From the NCBI GenBank assembly GCA_027625915.1, contig JANTQA010000023.1, positions 11,532,001 through 11,596,000 of the forward strand: 64,000 nt of DNA. Direction: 5' to 3'. The translations under genes were made by a program, and so were the position numbers. This document shows, piece after piece, positions 35,753-48,955 of the stretch (positions are counted from its first letter, which is position 1; the number at the start of each line of letters is the position of its first letter). The DNA is from Anaeramoeba flamelloides (Eukaryota > Metamonada > Anaeramoebidae). The notes under the pieces were generated by a model. That model worked only from the letters and a program-made list of their open reading frames with translations. It was not told the DNA's origin and did not search any database.

Positions 35753-36000
35753 ATCGTTAGGGTTTTTTTTAATTTTTAAAATGATTAGAAAATAAATTGT
35801 TTTTCCAAACAAAAACAATAAAAGTAAAAAAAAATACCGTTAGCCTTTCCAGAACTGAAAAGAATTGATTAAAAACTTTGATTTTTTGTTTTTTTTTTCA
35901 ATTTAAAAAAAATCACTGTTAGGTTTTCCAGATTTTAAAAGAATTGAGTAAAATTTATGAATTTTCTTGTTTCTCTTAAATTAAAAAAAAACCTAGGCAC
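35753..36000. repeat. Compound short hairpin, TTAGG/CCTAGG family
   Basis: Begins ATCGTTAGGGTTTTTTTTAA, has an internal TACCGTTAGCCTTTCCAGA and a CACTGTTAGGTTTTCCAGA segment, and ends TAAAAAAAAACCTAGGCAC. It looks like two units in tandem or one inside another, matching the two-hairpin layout at 20769-20931. Confidence 0.6.
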
Positions 36001-37288
36001 TCTACCACACTTGACGGCACTTTTCGTGATGTTTTCTTGAGTTTTGTGTTTATTTATAAAATTCTGGAAACCCTTGGCACTTTATGACACCCTACGGTAC
36101 TTCTTGAAACTCGAGACTTTTATTTAGAATTTTATGCCCAGCTACAATATATTCAAGATTATTACACATAGAATGTCTTTTCTTTAAAAAATGAAAAGAA
36201 AAAAGTTTTTTTTTGTAAACAAAGAAATTTTTTTTTTTGTGTGTTTCTTTTTTTTATTGTCTCCACACCGTTTTGAAAAATGAAATATTGGCTTTTATGA
36301 AAAAAATATTAGTAAATTCTGGCACCCCTTAAAATGGTAAAAGCATATCAAATTGTATGCTATTTCCAAAAAAGTTCGTTAATTTTATTGTAAAATATTT
36401 CCATTAAACACAATTCAAATCAAACTATTTAAAGATACAAAATTGCAATACATCATTTATTGATTCTTAATAAAAATTATATTGGTTTGTCAGTTAGGCA
36501 CCACTTTGATAAAAGATATCAAAGTATCTAAATTTTTGAATTTTATATCATATTTTAGGTATAAAAATTTTTAGTTATTTTTTTATTTTTGATCATAAAA
36601 TTTTTTTCTTCAGGGGTTAGTCCTCCAATACAAAATCTATTTTTTTCCCCCAAATTATTTTGAAAAATAATACCCTTAAATTGGCTTTATTTCTTATATT
36701 CTAAAAATAATTTACCTTTTTTCATTCCCATTTTTACCTTTATTACATAATAAAAAGTTTTTGTTACCAGAATATTCATAAAAGGATTTAATTTTTTTTT
36801 TGAGATCTTTTTTTTAGTTAACACAAAAATAATTTAATTCAATATATTGATAAATAATGGTATAACTTAAAGAAGGATATTTATATTCATTAACATTTTA
36901 AAATAATTATCAAATTTACCTCATAATTTGTATTTTTGTTCAAAAATAAATTTTCACTTTTTAAAATAAAATTCTCTAGAAGATTTTTGGGAATAAAAGT
37001 AAGTTTATTTTCAAAATTCAAAATCAATTTTTTGTGATTAAAATGAACTAAATTGTTGTAATGAATTATTATTGAATAATACCAAAAAATTCGATGGAAT
37101 TTTTTAAAATTGAAAATTCTTTTTGTAAATGCTTTGCATTATTTGGAAACAAGAAAACAACTTTTTTAAAACTTTAAAGAATAAAAAAATTACATTCTTA
37201 GATCTAAATAATTTGATTTTTTTGATGAAACTTTTACAAAAATTTCCTTTTTTTAATGACCTAAACCATAATAAGTTTTATTTGCTGA

Positions 37289-37488
37289 AACATCCAGTTC
37301 CACTTTTACGGCACAAACTTTGAATGAAATTTAAGGCACAAAAAAAATCTCAAATTAGGGCACAAAATTTGGATTCTAGTATAAATAATTTGTAAAAAAA
37401 AAAAAACAAATGTTTTGGCTTGATTTGAGATTTTTTTGTACCTTAAATTTCTTTCAAAGTTTGTGCCTTAAATTTGAAACTGACTGTA
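37289..37488. mobile_element. ~200-bp TACAGTCAGTT MITE, copy 2
   Basis: Left end degenerate (ACATCCAGTTCCACTTTTAC), right end TTGAAACTGACTGTA. Interior as in the other copies, with GGCACAAACTTTG and AATCTCAAATTAGGGCACAA against their inverted forms. Confidence 0.8.
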
Positions 37489-38388
37489 TTTAAATTGAAA
37501 TATCAATTATGAAAAATAAATCCAAAATAAATACTTTTCTTTCAAAACAAGAATTTCTAACATAAAATAAAAAATATGATAACCATTTCTAAGAATATAC
37601 TTAATTTTTAATAAAAGAAACATTTCACCTTTTTAGGGTTATTAAGTAAACATGTGAATTTTTGATTTCAAAAAATTGACCAATAATTATTAAATAATTG
37701 AGATGCTGTTAACCTTATCGTAATCAAAATATAAATAAAAATTACATGTAAAAAAAATAAGATCTTTAAAAGATTTCATTTTTTTTTTTTTTTTTTAAAT
37801 ACAGTATCTGTGGATCTTTATATTTTTTATACTTATTAAAATTCACAAAGATTTATTTATGATAAATTGATTTTTAATAATAATATATGTTGTGTTTTTT
37901 AGTATAGTTATAAACGAATAAGCAACATATGTATTTCAGATCTCTGCTCTATTTGATTTTTTTTGGTATGGAAATTGGCTATTTTTTCTTTCAATTTCAA
38001 CAAAAAAAAACCTCTTTCTTAAGAGGATTGTAATACCAACAATATTTCTAATATAATGTAAATTTTTTAACAATATTTTATTATTTTAAAAATATTTTTT
38101 GTTATCTCTGTTTTGACACTTTTGTTATTCAATTTTATATTAACCCATTTTATCTAAAATAAGTGAAGTAATTATTTTTTCATTATTTGGAAATATATTT
38201 TTATGCCAATTTTGAAATTATTATTGTTTATTATGGTTTAATTAATAGAAAAAATAATTTAAAATTTAAAGTTGAATACAAAAAAAAACAAATTTTTTGT
38301 GACACTTCATTATTTTTCAGTTAATCAAAAAAATCTTGATTTTAGATCTGAATTACACCAATTAATTCTCTTGACCACCCATTTTTTT

Positions 38389-38391
<3 letters not shown>

Positions 38392-38420
<29 letters not shown>
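38392..38420. repeat. (TA)n dinucleotide run
   Basis: About 14 TA units. Confidence 0.9.
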
Positions 38421-38423
<3 letters not shown>

Positions 38424-38474
38424 ATCTAAAATTAAAAAATGCCCACAAAATTAAAATGGTTCAAATAGCTACTG

Positions 38475-38985
38475 TAATACAATTTGAAATAAATTGGAAA
38501 TAATTTCGTTTTTTTTTTACATATGAAAATCATTTTTTCATCTATTAGTTTTTGTTTTCATTTTATTTTTTTTTTAATTACTTAACCTGCTTTGTTGTGT
38601 TCAATATTTTTTTTCGTTGATTGATATGATGAAAAATTTTGGTTCTTTTAAAGAGAAGAACCCAAATAAAATTATTTGAGGGTCTCTAACCTTTGGTCGA
38701 TCAATAACCCTGATAGAATTTAAACAAATTTAACCAATTTATTTTTTTGTTTTATTATCTCCAAAATTATCAACATACCCTTGATTTATGAAACACATGT
38801 ATATTGATAATTGTTTATTTTTTGTTTTGCATTTATTGTGATTTCTAAACAATTGTTAACATTTTAATTAGTAAAGGGTTCTAAATGGACATTTCTTTGA
38901 GAATTAATTAAATAATAATTGTTTTAGAAAAATCAACTTTGTGTTTCTGGTGTGTTAAAAATTTTATAATTGGGTTTTATTCTAA
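38475..38985. repeat. Dispersed repeat, second copy
   Basis: Same direction and order as 21150-21680 (see there), with local insertions and substitutions. It too begins with the segment resembling the inner foldback arm's end. Confidence 0.65.
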
Positions 38986-41039
38986 TAAAGTGTAACAATA
39001 ATTTTTTTTATGTATTACCCCTTTAGAGAAACAATGAAAGTTTACCCCTCTTAAAACTAAATCAACTAATGCAATTCATTTTACCATATTGCAAATTCTT
39101 TCACGATAGAATCTGGATTTTATACCTATTTTTTTTTTTATTTATTTATTTAGATGAGTCCAATTTATTAAATTAAAAAAAAATAAAAAACAAGAAAATA
39201 ACATTTTGGAAAAACCTAAACATACAATGTATTAAATATGTAGTGAAGAACAAATCTTGCACTTATATTGTTTATCTGAATTGAAAAAAAATAATCATTT
39301 TCATCATTTATATAAGTAAATTTTTTAAAATTAATGATTAACATAGATAAATTTAGAATCATTTTCCAAAAATAGACAATGTAATATGAGAAACTTGTCA
39401 AAAAAAAGTCTTTAAAGTGACTTCTCAATTTTAAATTTAAATGGGTTTTAATTATAATTTTAAAAATAATTTTTTTAATATTCGCAGATTGGTATATATT
39501 GTGTTTTCAAAGATTTTTCTCTTGATTTTTAAATACACTCTGCTTTATAATAAAAAAGAATTGAAAAAAAAACTCAATTTTGTATGATATAACTGTTTAT
39601 TAAATATCCACAAATTCGATTAAATCATCTAATTCATTTTATACTACCAATAAAAATTCTTTGAAGGAATAAACGTTGAGCAAAAAACAATTAGGTTTAA
39701 GTTACTTGATTACAGGGTTAATTGGGCTTTGTTTAATTTTTGGTATATCAAATCTAAAAAAAATATTTGTCTTCAAAGTTACTATTTAATTAAATATTAA
39801 AATTACCAAAAAAAAAAAAATCTTTTTGTTTAAAAAATCACCACCTCAAGTATATTTTATTTGTTTAATCACTAATTAATTTCAACAATTTACCAAAAGC
39901 ATTTCTAGATCCAAACTCAATTTAATAAAACCAATATTTTAATCAAACAATATGTTCATAAAATTTAAAATTGTTTTTTTCCACTCGAATTTACTTTGGC
40001 TATTTGAAAATTTGGTTGTTTATTGGAATTTGTTTTTTAAAGTTTAAATATCTATTAAAAAAAAATCTTGTTTCAGTAATATTTAGACAATTAAAAATTT
40101 GAACAAAGGTAAATATACTGCCTCCTTACCTTTTCATTCAAAAAGAACTTCAAGTTTTTCTGTTTTTTGTATTTGTGCACTGTGAGAATAAATACCAATG
40201 ATCTAAGTGATAAATATGTTTTTTTCGAATTACAATACAATTTTATGATTAATCTTTGTATTATTATATAATTACTGTTGATTGTAAAATAAAAAGATCA
40301 AAATTTTCATTCAGCATTTCCCAAATAATCACATAGCAAGAATTAAAACAATCATCAAAGTTTCCAATTCTATCTAGAAATTATAAATTTAACTGACTAA
40401 AGATAAAAAAATTGATAGTTATATGATGTATAAATTACAATTTTGGAAAATTGTTTGAAAATTTTTTTCCATTTATTTTTCAACAAATAGTACTGATCTA
40501 TTCAAATAAATTACATTAAATTTTTAGTTCAATTTCCATTTATGAAATCAATTAACTGAACAAAGAAAACAACTCAAGAGAAATATCTTTAAAAAGTCAA
40601 GTCAATTTAAACAGTTTCTTCCGATTTAGAATTATATAATCTATTAATCAGAGATTTTGTTTCAAAATTTTTAAAATGGAAAAATGAATTAAAAATTTTC
40701 GGATATTTATTGGAATTTATCAGTAGTATAACTTTTTATTGAAATATGAAAATATGTTTTCTGTTTCATTTATAAGTCATAATAATGATTAAATATCTCA
40801 AAAATTTTCTGGAAAAAAGATTAAAATTAACTAAAAAAGTTTGTACATCAAACATTTAAAAAGAATTTTTATACTTGTCAATGAAATAAAAAGATTTCAA
40901 GTCTATTAAGAAATAAAATTTCAAAATCTTACAATCAAACATCTTTAAAAACAAAATAAATAAGTCATTTTTTCTTAATTTGTAAACTTACCTTCTTTTC
41001 TTTTTCTATCATAAATTTTTTTCAAAAAACCTATGTTAT

Positions 41040-44000
41040 ATGAGTTTTCAACCAAACAAAAATAATTCTTCAACGATCGCTTTGGACATCGCGTTAAAAA
41101 CTCACCAAGATCAAAATAATTTTTCAACAATAAAGATTAACAAACCCAATTCTCAACAAACGAAGAGAATAAATCATGCTTCAATTTCCTTACAAACCAA
41201 AAATAGTTTACCAAATAATTCAAATAGCTCTCCTAAAAAAGTTTGGCCACTTGGCTTTGGAAAAAAAAGGCTTTTATATTTAATTCAAGAAGAACAGTCG
41301 AAAAAAGAAATGGAAAGAAAGAAAGAAGATCAACAAAAACAAAAAGAAAAACAAAACCAAAACCAAAATCAAAATCAAACAAATGACAACAACCAACAAT
41401 TACCCAATTCGACAAAAAAACAAATTTATTCAATTCCAAATAATCAATTACCAAAAACACAGCCAAAAAAGAATCCAAAAATTTCAGCAACAAAAACAAC
41501 AACACATAATATTCAAGCCCAAAAACAAAACCATCAAAATCACCAATTAAACAACTACCAACAGCAAAAGCAACCACCTGTCCAAACCCAAATAAATAAA
41601 TTATTTAATAAAAAAAAACCTTATTTAACGAATTATTCAAATCAAAATTTAAAAAACCCACAAATCTTTTCAGGTATTCAAGACAACACCACAAAGCTTG
41701 ATTATTCAAAAAATTTGCTGACAAATCTTCCAAACCCAATTCTTTTAAATAATTTAGCGAGTACAACACAACAAATTTCAGCTAATGGTGATTTAACCAA
41801 TAACAATCTTCCTTTACCAAAACATTTTAATACGCAAGTTATTGATTCTGTCACAATTTCAAACCCAAAAACAAGAAGAACAGCATCACCAAATAATCAT
41901 TTACCAACTCTACAGCCAAAAAAGAATCCAAAAACAACAACAAACAAAATATTACTAACACAATCAAAGGCAACAACAAAAACAAAAACAACAACAACAA
42001 CACCAACACCAACACCAACAACAACAACAAAAACAAATTTCAAAATTGAAAGTAAACATAATTATGGGAGCAATTTACCCAAAATAGATCTTCATTCAAC
42101 TAAAATTATTCAAAGAAACTGGACAAACTTAAAAAAAGAAAATCAATTAAACGACAATCTTTTTCCAATTAAACAAAATTCATTTTTAATAAAAAACCAA
42201 AATAACAATCTCAATAATACAGATTCTAAAAGAGCAAATGGAATAAAAGTCAAAATGACAAATGAAAATTCTCAACATAGTATTCAAACAGAGATCAATA
42301 ATCACAAACAACAAAAAAACAATACAAATCTAAATTTTAATAATTTAAGTGAAAAGAAATTTGCATTTGAGAAAACTCAAGGTGTTGAAATGGACATGTA
42401 TATGGACACGAGTACTGACATGGGTAAAAACACGAATAACAATATAAACGTTACAAAAAAACATAATAAACATCAAATAATTATTCCTAATAAAAAAACC
42501 AATGGACAAGTATTAGCTTTTGAAAAAAGTAAAGAGAACTATAAAAGAAATCAAGATAACAATAAAGGAAATAAAGATCAAAATAAAATAATTAAAAACA
42601 AATTTGATGACAATGTAGAAAATAATGATGGTAATGATAAAAACAACAATTTAAATATAATTTTAAATAATTCTAATGAATTTTGGAATCTTGAAAAAGA
42701 TCTTAATGAAAGAACCAAAAAAAATAAATCAGTTGAAAGATATTCAAATAACAATAAAATTTCACAAACATTTACAAATAAAAACGAGGATTATACAAAC
42801 AATAAGATTGAAAATACAAAACCAAAAAAGACTAGTAAAAGTTTTGAACAAAGGGTAAACAACAACAATAAAAATTTAAATAAAGTTTCTTTAAAAAATC
42901 TTCAAGAGACTTCCAAAAATGAAAATGTAAACGAAAATGAGATTGAAATAATAAAACAAAATGAAAATGAGAAAAATAAATTAACAATGAGAAAAAACGA
43001 ATATAACCACAGGAGTGTACAAGGGGAAGAAGACCAAACACAAAAAAAAATCGAAAGTGAAAAAATCATCGAAAAAAGTAATCAAAGAAAGCCAACAAAT
43101 ATAAAATCTCAATCCCCAATTTTAACAAAAAAATCACCAATTTTATTTCAAAAAAATAAAATGATACCAAACCCACATAACGAGTTCAAATATTATAGAT
43201 ACAATTCAATTCAAGAAAGTGATAGGGGGGGAGAAAGCCCACTAGAACGAGAACGCGAAAGAGAAAGGAATATGGATATAAAGTTTGAAGGGGGTAGGGA
43301 AAGAGACAGAGACAGAGAAAGAGAAAGAGAATACGGGGGAGAAAGAGTGTATGGGAGAGAAAGAGAATATGAAAGGGAAAGAGAGAGAAACAGAGATCGA
43401 AATTATTACTATAAAGGCGAATATGCGAGGGATGGGGAATATCAAAGAGGAATGGAAAGAGAAAGGAAAAGAGGAAGAGAAAGAGAAAGAGAAAGAGAAA
43501 GAGAAAGAGAAAGAGACTATTTATATAAGAGAGAATATGAAAGGGAAAGGAGCAGGAAAACAATTTTAAATAATGATATCCCAACCGAAAGAGAAAAATA
43601 TTTGTATCGAGAAGATTATTTACCAAAAGAAAAATATTTTCCAAGAGGTTTGGAGAGGGAAAGATATTTTGATCCAGAAAAAGAAATATTAAATGATCGT
43701 TATTATGATTATGATCATGATAAAATTTTATATGGACAATCTAGAACAAAAAAGAGTTATCCACTTGAAAAAAATCATTATTATGATAGGAACCGATATT
43801 ATAATGAAAAAAGAATTAACGATGGGTATTCATTTAACAACAACAACAACAACATCAACAACAATATCAATATCAACGAAGACGGTGACGGCAATAATAA
43901 TAACAACAACAATAACAGTAGCAGCAACAACGAAAACAACGACAGAGACAACAATATTAATAGTAGCAGTAGCAGCACTAGCAGCGTCAATGATAATATT

Positions 44001-44804
44001 AATAATACTAACAAGAGAGAAATAAACATTTATAGAAATAAAGTTCCAGATCGATATAAATATAATGAAAGGGCGGGAGAATTGCCACCTAGAAGATTTC
44101 AAGACAAACAATGGGAAAGAAATACTAATAGAATCAAAATAAGGGACCCCTTTTTAGATAAAGAATATGGAAGGGGGAATCATCCATTAAGGGGATATGA
44201 AAGGGAAGAAGAAGAATGGGATAAAGAAAAAGAAATCGAAAAAATACGCCAGGCTATGCGAGAAAGGGTGAAAAAAAGAGAGGGGCAAAAGGGAATACTA
44301 TCCAAAACAAAAACAAAGACAGAAACAGAAACAGAAACCCAAACAGAGATAGAAACAAAAATGGAAATGGAAACCGAAACTGACCCAAAGAAAACAGTGG
44401 GAAATGGGAAAGAAAAGCAACAAGCCCATCGAAACAGATATTCGGAATCGATTCAAAAGCGACCGATTCATGATAATGAAACAAATTTATCCGATATCGA
44501 TTCAATGATATATGTTTGGCCTTTAGAAAGTGAATTGATCCAAAAAGAAGAAATTAAAAAAAAATTTTCAAATTATGGGGAGATTATAAAAATAGTTCAA
44601 GAAAAAACCCATGCCATTATTCAATTTCAAAACGCGCAACAGGCAAAGAATGCAATAAATTCTTCAAAAAAATTAATTATAAATGAAAGAAACGTAGTTG
44701 TGAGGCCCTTTGAAATGTGGAGAATTAAAAATTTAAATATCCAAAACACGTTAACAAAAAATGAAAACAAGAGCCAAAAGCAACATCAATCGCTTCAACG
44801 GCGA

Positions 44805-44835
<31 letters not shown>

Positions 44836-45730
44836 GGCGACGGCGACGAAAGAGACAACAACAGCAGCAGCATCATCAACAACAGAAACAGCAACAGCAA
44901 CAGCAACAGCAAAAGCAAATTGGGAAAAAACAAAAAAGAAAAAATGAAACAAGTTTTTCAAGAAAAAGGGCTTTTCAAATTGAGAACAACCAATTAGATT
45001 CAAAGAGAAAATCCTTATTATTAAAATTATCCCAGTTGCAAAATGAAATGTTAAATGGTCAAAATAATAATATAAAGTCTTCAGTTTCAATTATCATCAG
45101 ACATCATGAAAATTTTTCTCAAGGTTTATCAATTAAATCAAAAATTAAAAAAGATCTTGATTTAGTTGCTAGTTTAACTATTCTTCCAAGTAACTATTTC
45201 TTTATAATTTATTATTATTTTATATTTTAATTTCCTATATATATATATGTATGTGTCAATGTGCGTGTACTTATGTTTTTATTTATTGATTAATAATTTA
45301 TCTATTTGATATATTATAATTTTTTTATATGTATTTAGAACATAGGTTTATGGATGATTTAGTTCAAGAAGCAAAAAACAACGGAACCAATTATATTGTA
45401 TTAATAGAAAAAAATGATTCAAACAAAGAATTACAATCATTTACATTAAAAATAAATGACTTTATTAAAAAATATATCAAAACGGAAGATAACCTTTCTC
45501 TTGATTTAATAATCGAAAGAATTAAATATTTTGAAAAAGAATTAAAATCATTCAAGTCTTTAAACCAAATCCAATTTTTTAATCCCGAAACTACAAAAAA
45601 ATTGTTACAAAAAACTTTACGAAATCGCTTATCAAACAATCCTATGAGTTCACTAGGTACCATTATTAATCAAAATTCAAATAACCCCAAATCTTTAAAA
45701 ATTAAAAAAGATGAACAGAAACAAAATTGA
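41040..45730 (+). CDS. Low-complexity RRM protein with NCOA5-like C-terminal domain, two exons
   Basis: Exons 41040-45189 and 45339-45730 (1513 residues), joined across a 149-bp GT-AG intron. The junction restores the frame (..TILPK HRFMDDL..). The first ~730 residues are Asn/Lys/Gln/Thr-rich and probably disordered. An Arg/Glu repeat tract (RERERERE) follows at ~735-830, then Asn/Ser-rich and Thr/Glu-rich stretches. An RRM lies at ~1154-1228, with IYVWPL as RNP2 and THAIIQFQ as RNP1. A Gln/Arg-rich run is at ~1254-1295. The last part (~1347-1425: SVSIIIRHHEN, then the junction, then AKNNGTNYIVLIEK) has the alternating strand/helix pattern of the anticodon-binding-like domain of NCOA5, a nuclear coactivator that also combines an RRM with Arg/Glu repeats. 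The RRM is firm and the NCOA5 relation is inference. Likely a nuclear RNA-binding regulator. Nothing indicates an upstream exon; the ATG at 41040 is preceded by A/T-rich spacer. Confidence 0.75.
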
Positions 45731-46235
45731 AATTATCAGGAAAAGCAATTATCTTGAGTATGAATTATGGTTATACTCATGCTATTTTGATTAATGTTGA
45801 AATGATTCACAAATCTGTGAAGAATAATATTGATAAATTAAATTCTGAAAATGTTAATAATATTATTATTCTTATTAATAGGCATTCCGGTAAACGCGAA
45901 CAAAACAAACAACATTAAAAGAAATAGATCCCTTTATTTTTATAAATATTGAAAAAATTATATTTTTATTATTTGTGAAATAAAAAAAATTTTTTTTAAT
46001 TTTTATGTTTACAAGTTTTTTATTATTATTATTTTTTATATCATGAGATTTATTCTTTTTATTATTTTTTTTTTGATTCTTTTATGTAAATTTTGATTAT
46101 GAATACCTGAAAAAACGCAAAAAATATTCCAAAATGGAAAATTTTCGAATTTTTTCAAGCATATCCCAAATTATGAAGAATGCTGTTTAAATGGTGTATA
46201 TACTCATTTTTTTGATTTGATTTAACTGTCAAATC

Positions 46236-47045
46236 TAAAACCTGAAAATTTTCAAAACTGGTAAATTCCATTTTTCTGATCAATTGAAAATATTGGTAAA
46301 ATGTCAAAAATCTACTCCCATTTTACAGATAAATAATCCAATTACCCAGCAACTTATAACAGTTCCAATTGGAATATTGGTTAAATTTCCCGAATCCATC
46401 ATTTTTAACTCTTTGTTGAATTCAGAAATCAAATAAATCGAAAATTTGTAAAATTAATTGAGAACATGACTGAAAATTAAAAATCAAATTTATTGTGATT
46501 TTATCTTTAGATAAATACTAAATTTATTAGAAATCATCTATATAAGAATTATTTTGTTGTTACATTTATGAAATAAGAGTTTTATTTACTTTATATCTTT
46601 TTTTTAATAATTTTTTCAAAATTTTAAATTTCTATTGGGAACATTAGAGGATTTATTTTTTTACAAAATGGTTTTCTTAATTTCATGAAAATTCACAACA
46701 ATCAAGCACTTCTCTCAAATTCAAATATTTCAAATATTCCATAATAATATAAATGTTTTCTATTTTAAAATTTAAAATCAAAAGTGGATTTTCATTTTCA
46801 GTCATGTATCTCAATTAATTTTACAAATTTTGGATTTTTTTGGTTTCTGAATTCAACAAAGAGTTAAAAATGATGGATTCAGAATATTTAACCAATATCC
46901 CAATTGGAACGGTTATAAGTTGCTGGGTAATTGGATTATTTATCTGTAAAATGGGAGTAGTTTTTTGACATTTTACTAATATTTTCAATTGATCAGAAAA
47001 ATGGAATTACTGGGGTTTGGAAATTTTTAGGTTTTAGGTTTGATT
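46236..47045. mobile_element. Foldback element, AGATAAAT family, copy 2
   Basis: Arms of ~255 bp (46236-46490 and 46785-47045 inverted) around a ~300-bp loop. Landmarks found on both arms are CTGATCAATTGAAAATATT, CCCATTTTACAGATAAAT, AATCCAATTACCCAGCAAC, CCAATTGGAA and CATCATTTTTAACTC. The arms match each other much better than they match copy 1 at 32571-33245, which shares the same layout. Confidence 0.8.
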
Positions 47046-48922
47046 GTAATCATGAGTCTATCAAATATTCCCAAAAATATACCAAAAAATGAATCTATGT
47101 GAAAATTTTTGAACAACTTCTAAGAAACGAAAGGACCAATAATCTATTTCATAGTAAAATTGAAATTTTTTCTATAATTGTTTGTTGGCTGTATGCTGAA
47201 CATTTGGGAAGTTGAATTTTTTTGAGTGGTATTCAACCCATTTTGTGTGAAAGGAATTGGTATTATAGATTTTTGTAACATTATAATGGTTGTTATATTT
47301 TATAAACAAATAAGAGATATTGTCTTTGTAAATATGTTTTCTGATTGAATATCATTACCTTTCATTTCAGAAGATGTTCTCCATCACAAAGTAATCCGAT
47401 TGTAAACGAGTAATATCTAATAACATATACATATACTCCATCCAAGGTAACCAAAACCAAACATTATTTAACTTTCTATTCCAGAAATGAAATTGAATTA
47501 ATCTAACCCAGCTTATGTAAGTATACCCTGACATATATAAACATACCCTAAAAAGTGCCAACATAGTCAAATATACTCCAAAGACATCAAAAAACCATCA
47601 GTTGGTTTAAAATAGATAATTAAAATAAAAATTTTTAGTCTTAATGTAAAATTGTTATTATATATTAAAAATGCATATCTGAAGATCAGTGTTTTTTTGA
47701 AGTGTTTCAAAAGTTGTTTATAAGTTTTAAAAAAGTTGTGGTGTATTTTCAATTTTTTGGGATATTTCAAACAACCCTTTATCATGGTAGGTAAGAATCT
47801 CTTATTTGCTAAAAAATCTTGAAAAATTTTTTAAATAATTAAGTCGTCTTGATAATTGTTTTTAAAATATATGTGGGTTATGAAACTATTACTTTTCAAT
47901 AATTTGAACAAAAAATATATGTATAATATCCCTCCATGCCCGATCTGAAATTCTCTATAAAATGAATAGTTTTCAAAAGAATCTGTATTAAATTTTATAA
48001 AAAAAAAAACTATACTTGAAATAATTTTTACAATTCGAATTCTGTAAAAATAGATTATTAGAGTATATTAACATAATTCAAATTGAATTTTTATTCTTTA
48101 ATTTAAAAAGTGTATTTTGAAGACATTATTTTCTTTTTTTTTTTTTTTTTTTTTCTTTTTCTATTAAAAAAAAAGAAAATTACATAATTTTGATTAATAA
48201 AAATAAAGGATTTAATATATTTATTTTGAAAATAATTTCATTTTTTTTCTTCTTAAAAAAAAAGAAAAAAATTACCAGAAATATCAATAATTAATATTAT
48301 TAATTAATAAAAATAGTAACAAACATTATATCTAGTTTATTTTTTATAATTTTTGGCTTTTTGAAAAAAATTGACAATTTTGGATTTTCAAATATTTAAG
48401 GTATTTTTACAATTTTCAATTGATTATGAAAATTCAGAAAAAAAGAGTGTGAATAAATGATAAATATATAATGAGTAAATTGAATAAAAAAATTTTTACT
48501 GTACTTATAAATTATTGATTAATTCAACAAATCATTTTTTTAGCCATTAAAACCAAATTTTATCCAATCATATTCAACTTGTTAATTTTATTTACAAACT
48601 ATATTTTTAAAAATTTTTAATTCTTTTATCATTAAATTTTTATTTTTATATAATAATAAGATTCTAAAATTAAATAATATCTTTTTTCATCAGTTTATAA
48701 TAAATAATATTTTCAATCCAATTCAAAATCATTTATATTGAAAAGTTAGTTCTAAACAAAAAAAAATATTTATATTTTAAAGGGGGTATTTAAATTTAAT
48801 TAATTTTAATTATTCAAGTTTATGAAAACTGACTTTTTCAAATCCTTTCTTAAATAAATACATGAATATTTTAATCTATACGAGATTATGATATATCCTA
48901 AAATAATCTTTTTTGATATCAA

Positions 48923-48926
<4 letters not shown>

Positions 48927-48954
<28 letters not shown>
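48927..48954. repeat. (TA)n dinucleotide run
   Basis: About 14 TA units. Confidence 0.9.

Positions 48955-48955
<1 letters not shown>

Larger units (their letters stand above)
35590..41039. other. 5.4-kb intergenic region
   Basis: No gene supported. It holds a compound hairpin (35753-36000), a MITE (37289-37488), a TA run (38392-38420) and a dispersed repeat (38475-38985), otherwise A/T-rich. The frames at 37129-37323 and 38272-38454 overlap these repeats and show no protein character. Confidence 0.6.

Noticed and set aside
43186-44505. Several long minus-strand and shifted frames opposite the RRM gene
   Set aside because: They are mirror frames of Arg/Glu, Asn and Gln repeat codons and show no independent features.
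47367-47785. Two minus-strand frames with many aromatic residues
   Set aside because: No domain or splice pattern; they lie in repeat-rich spacer.
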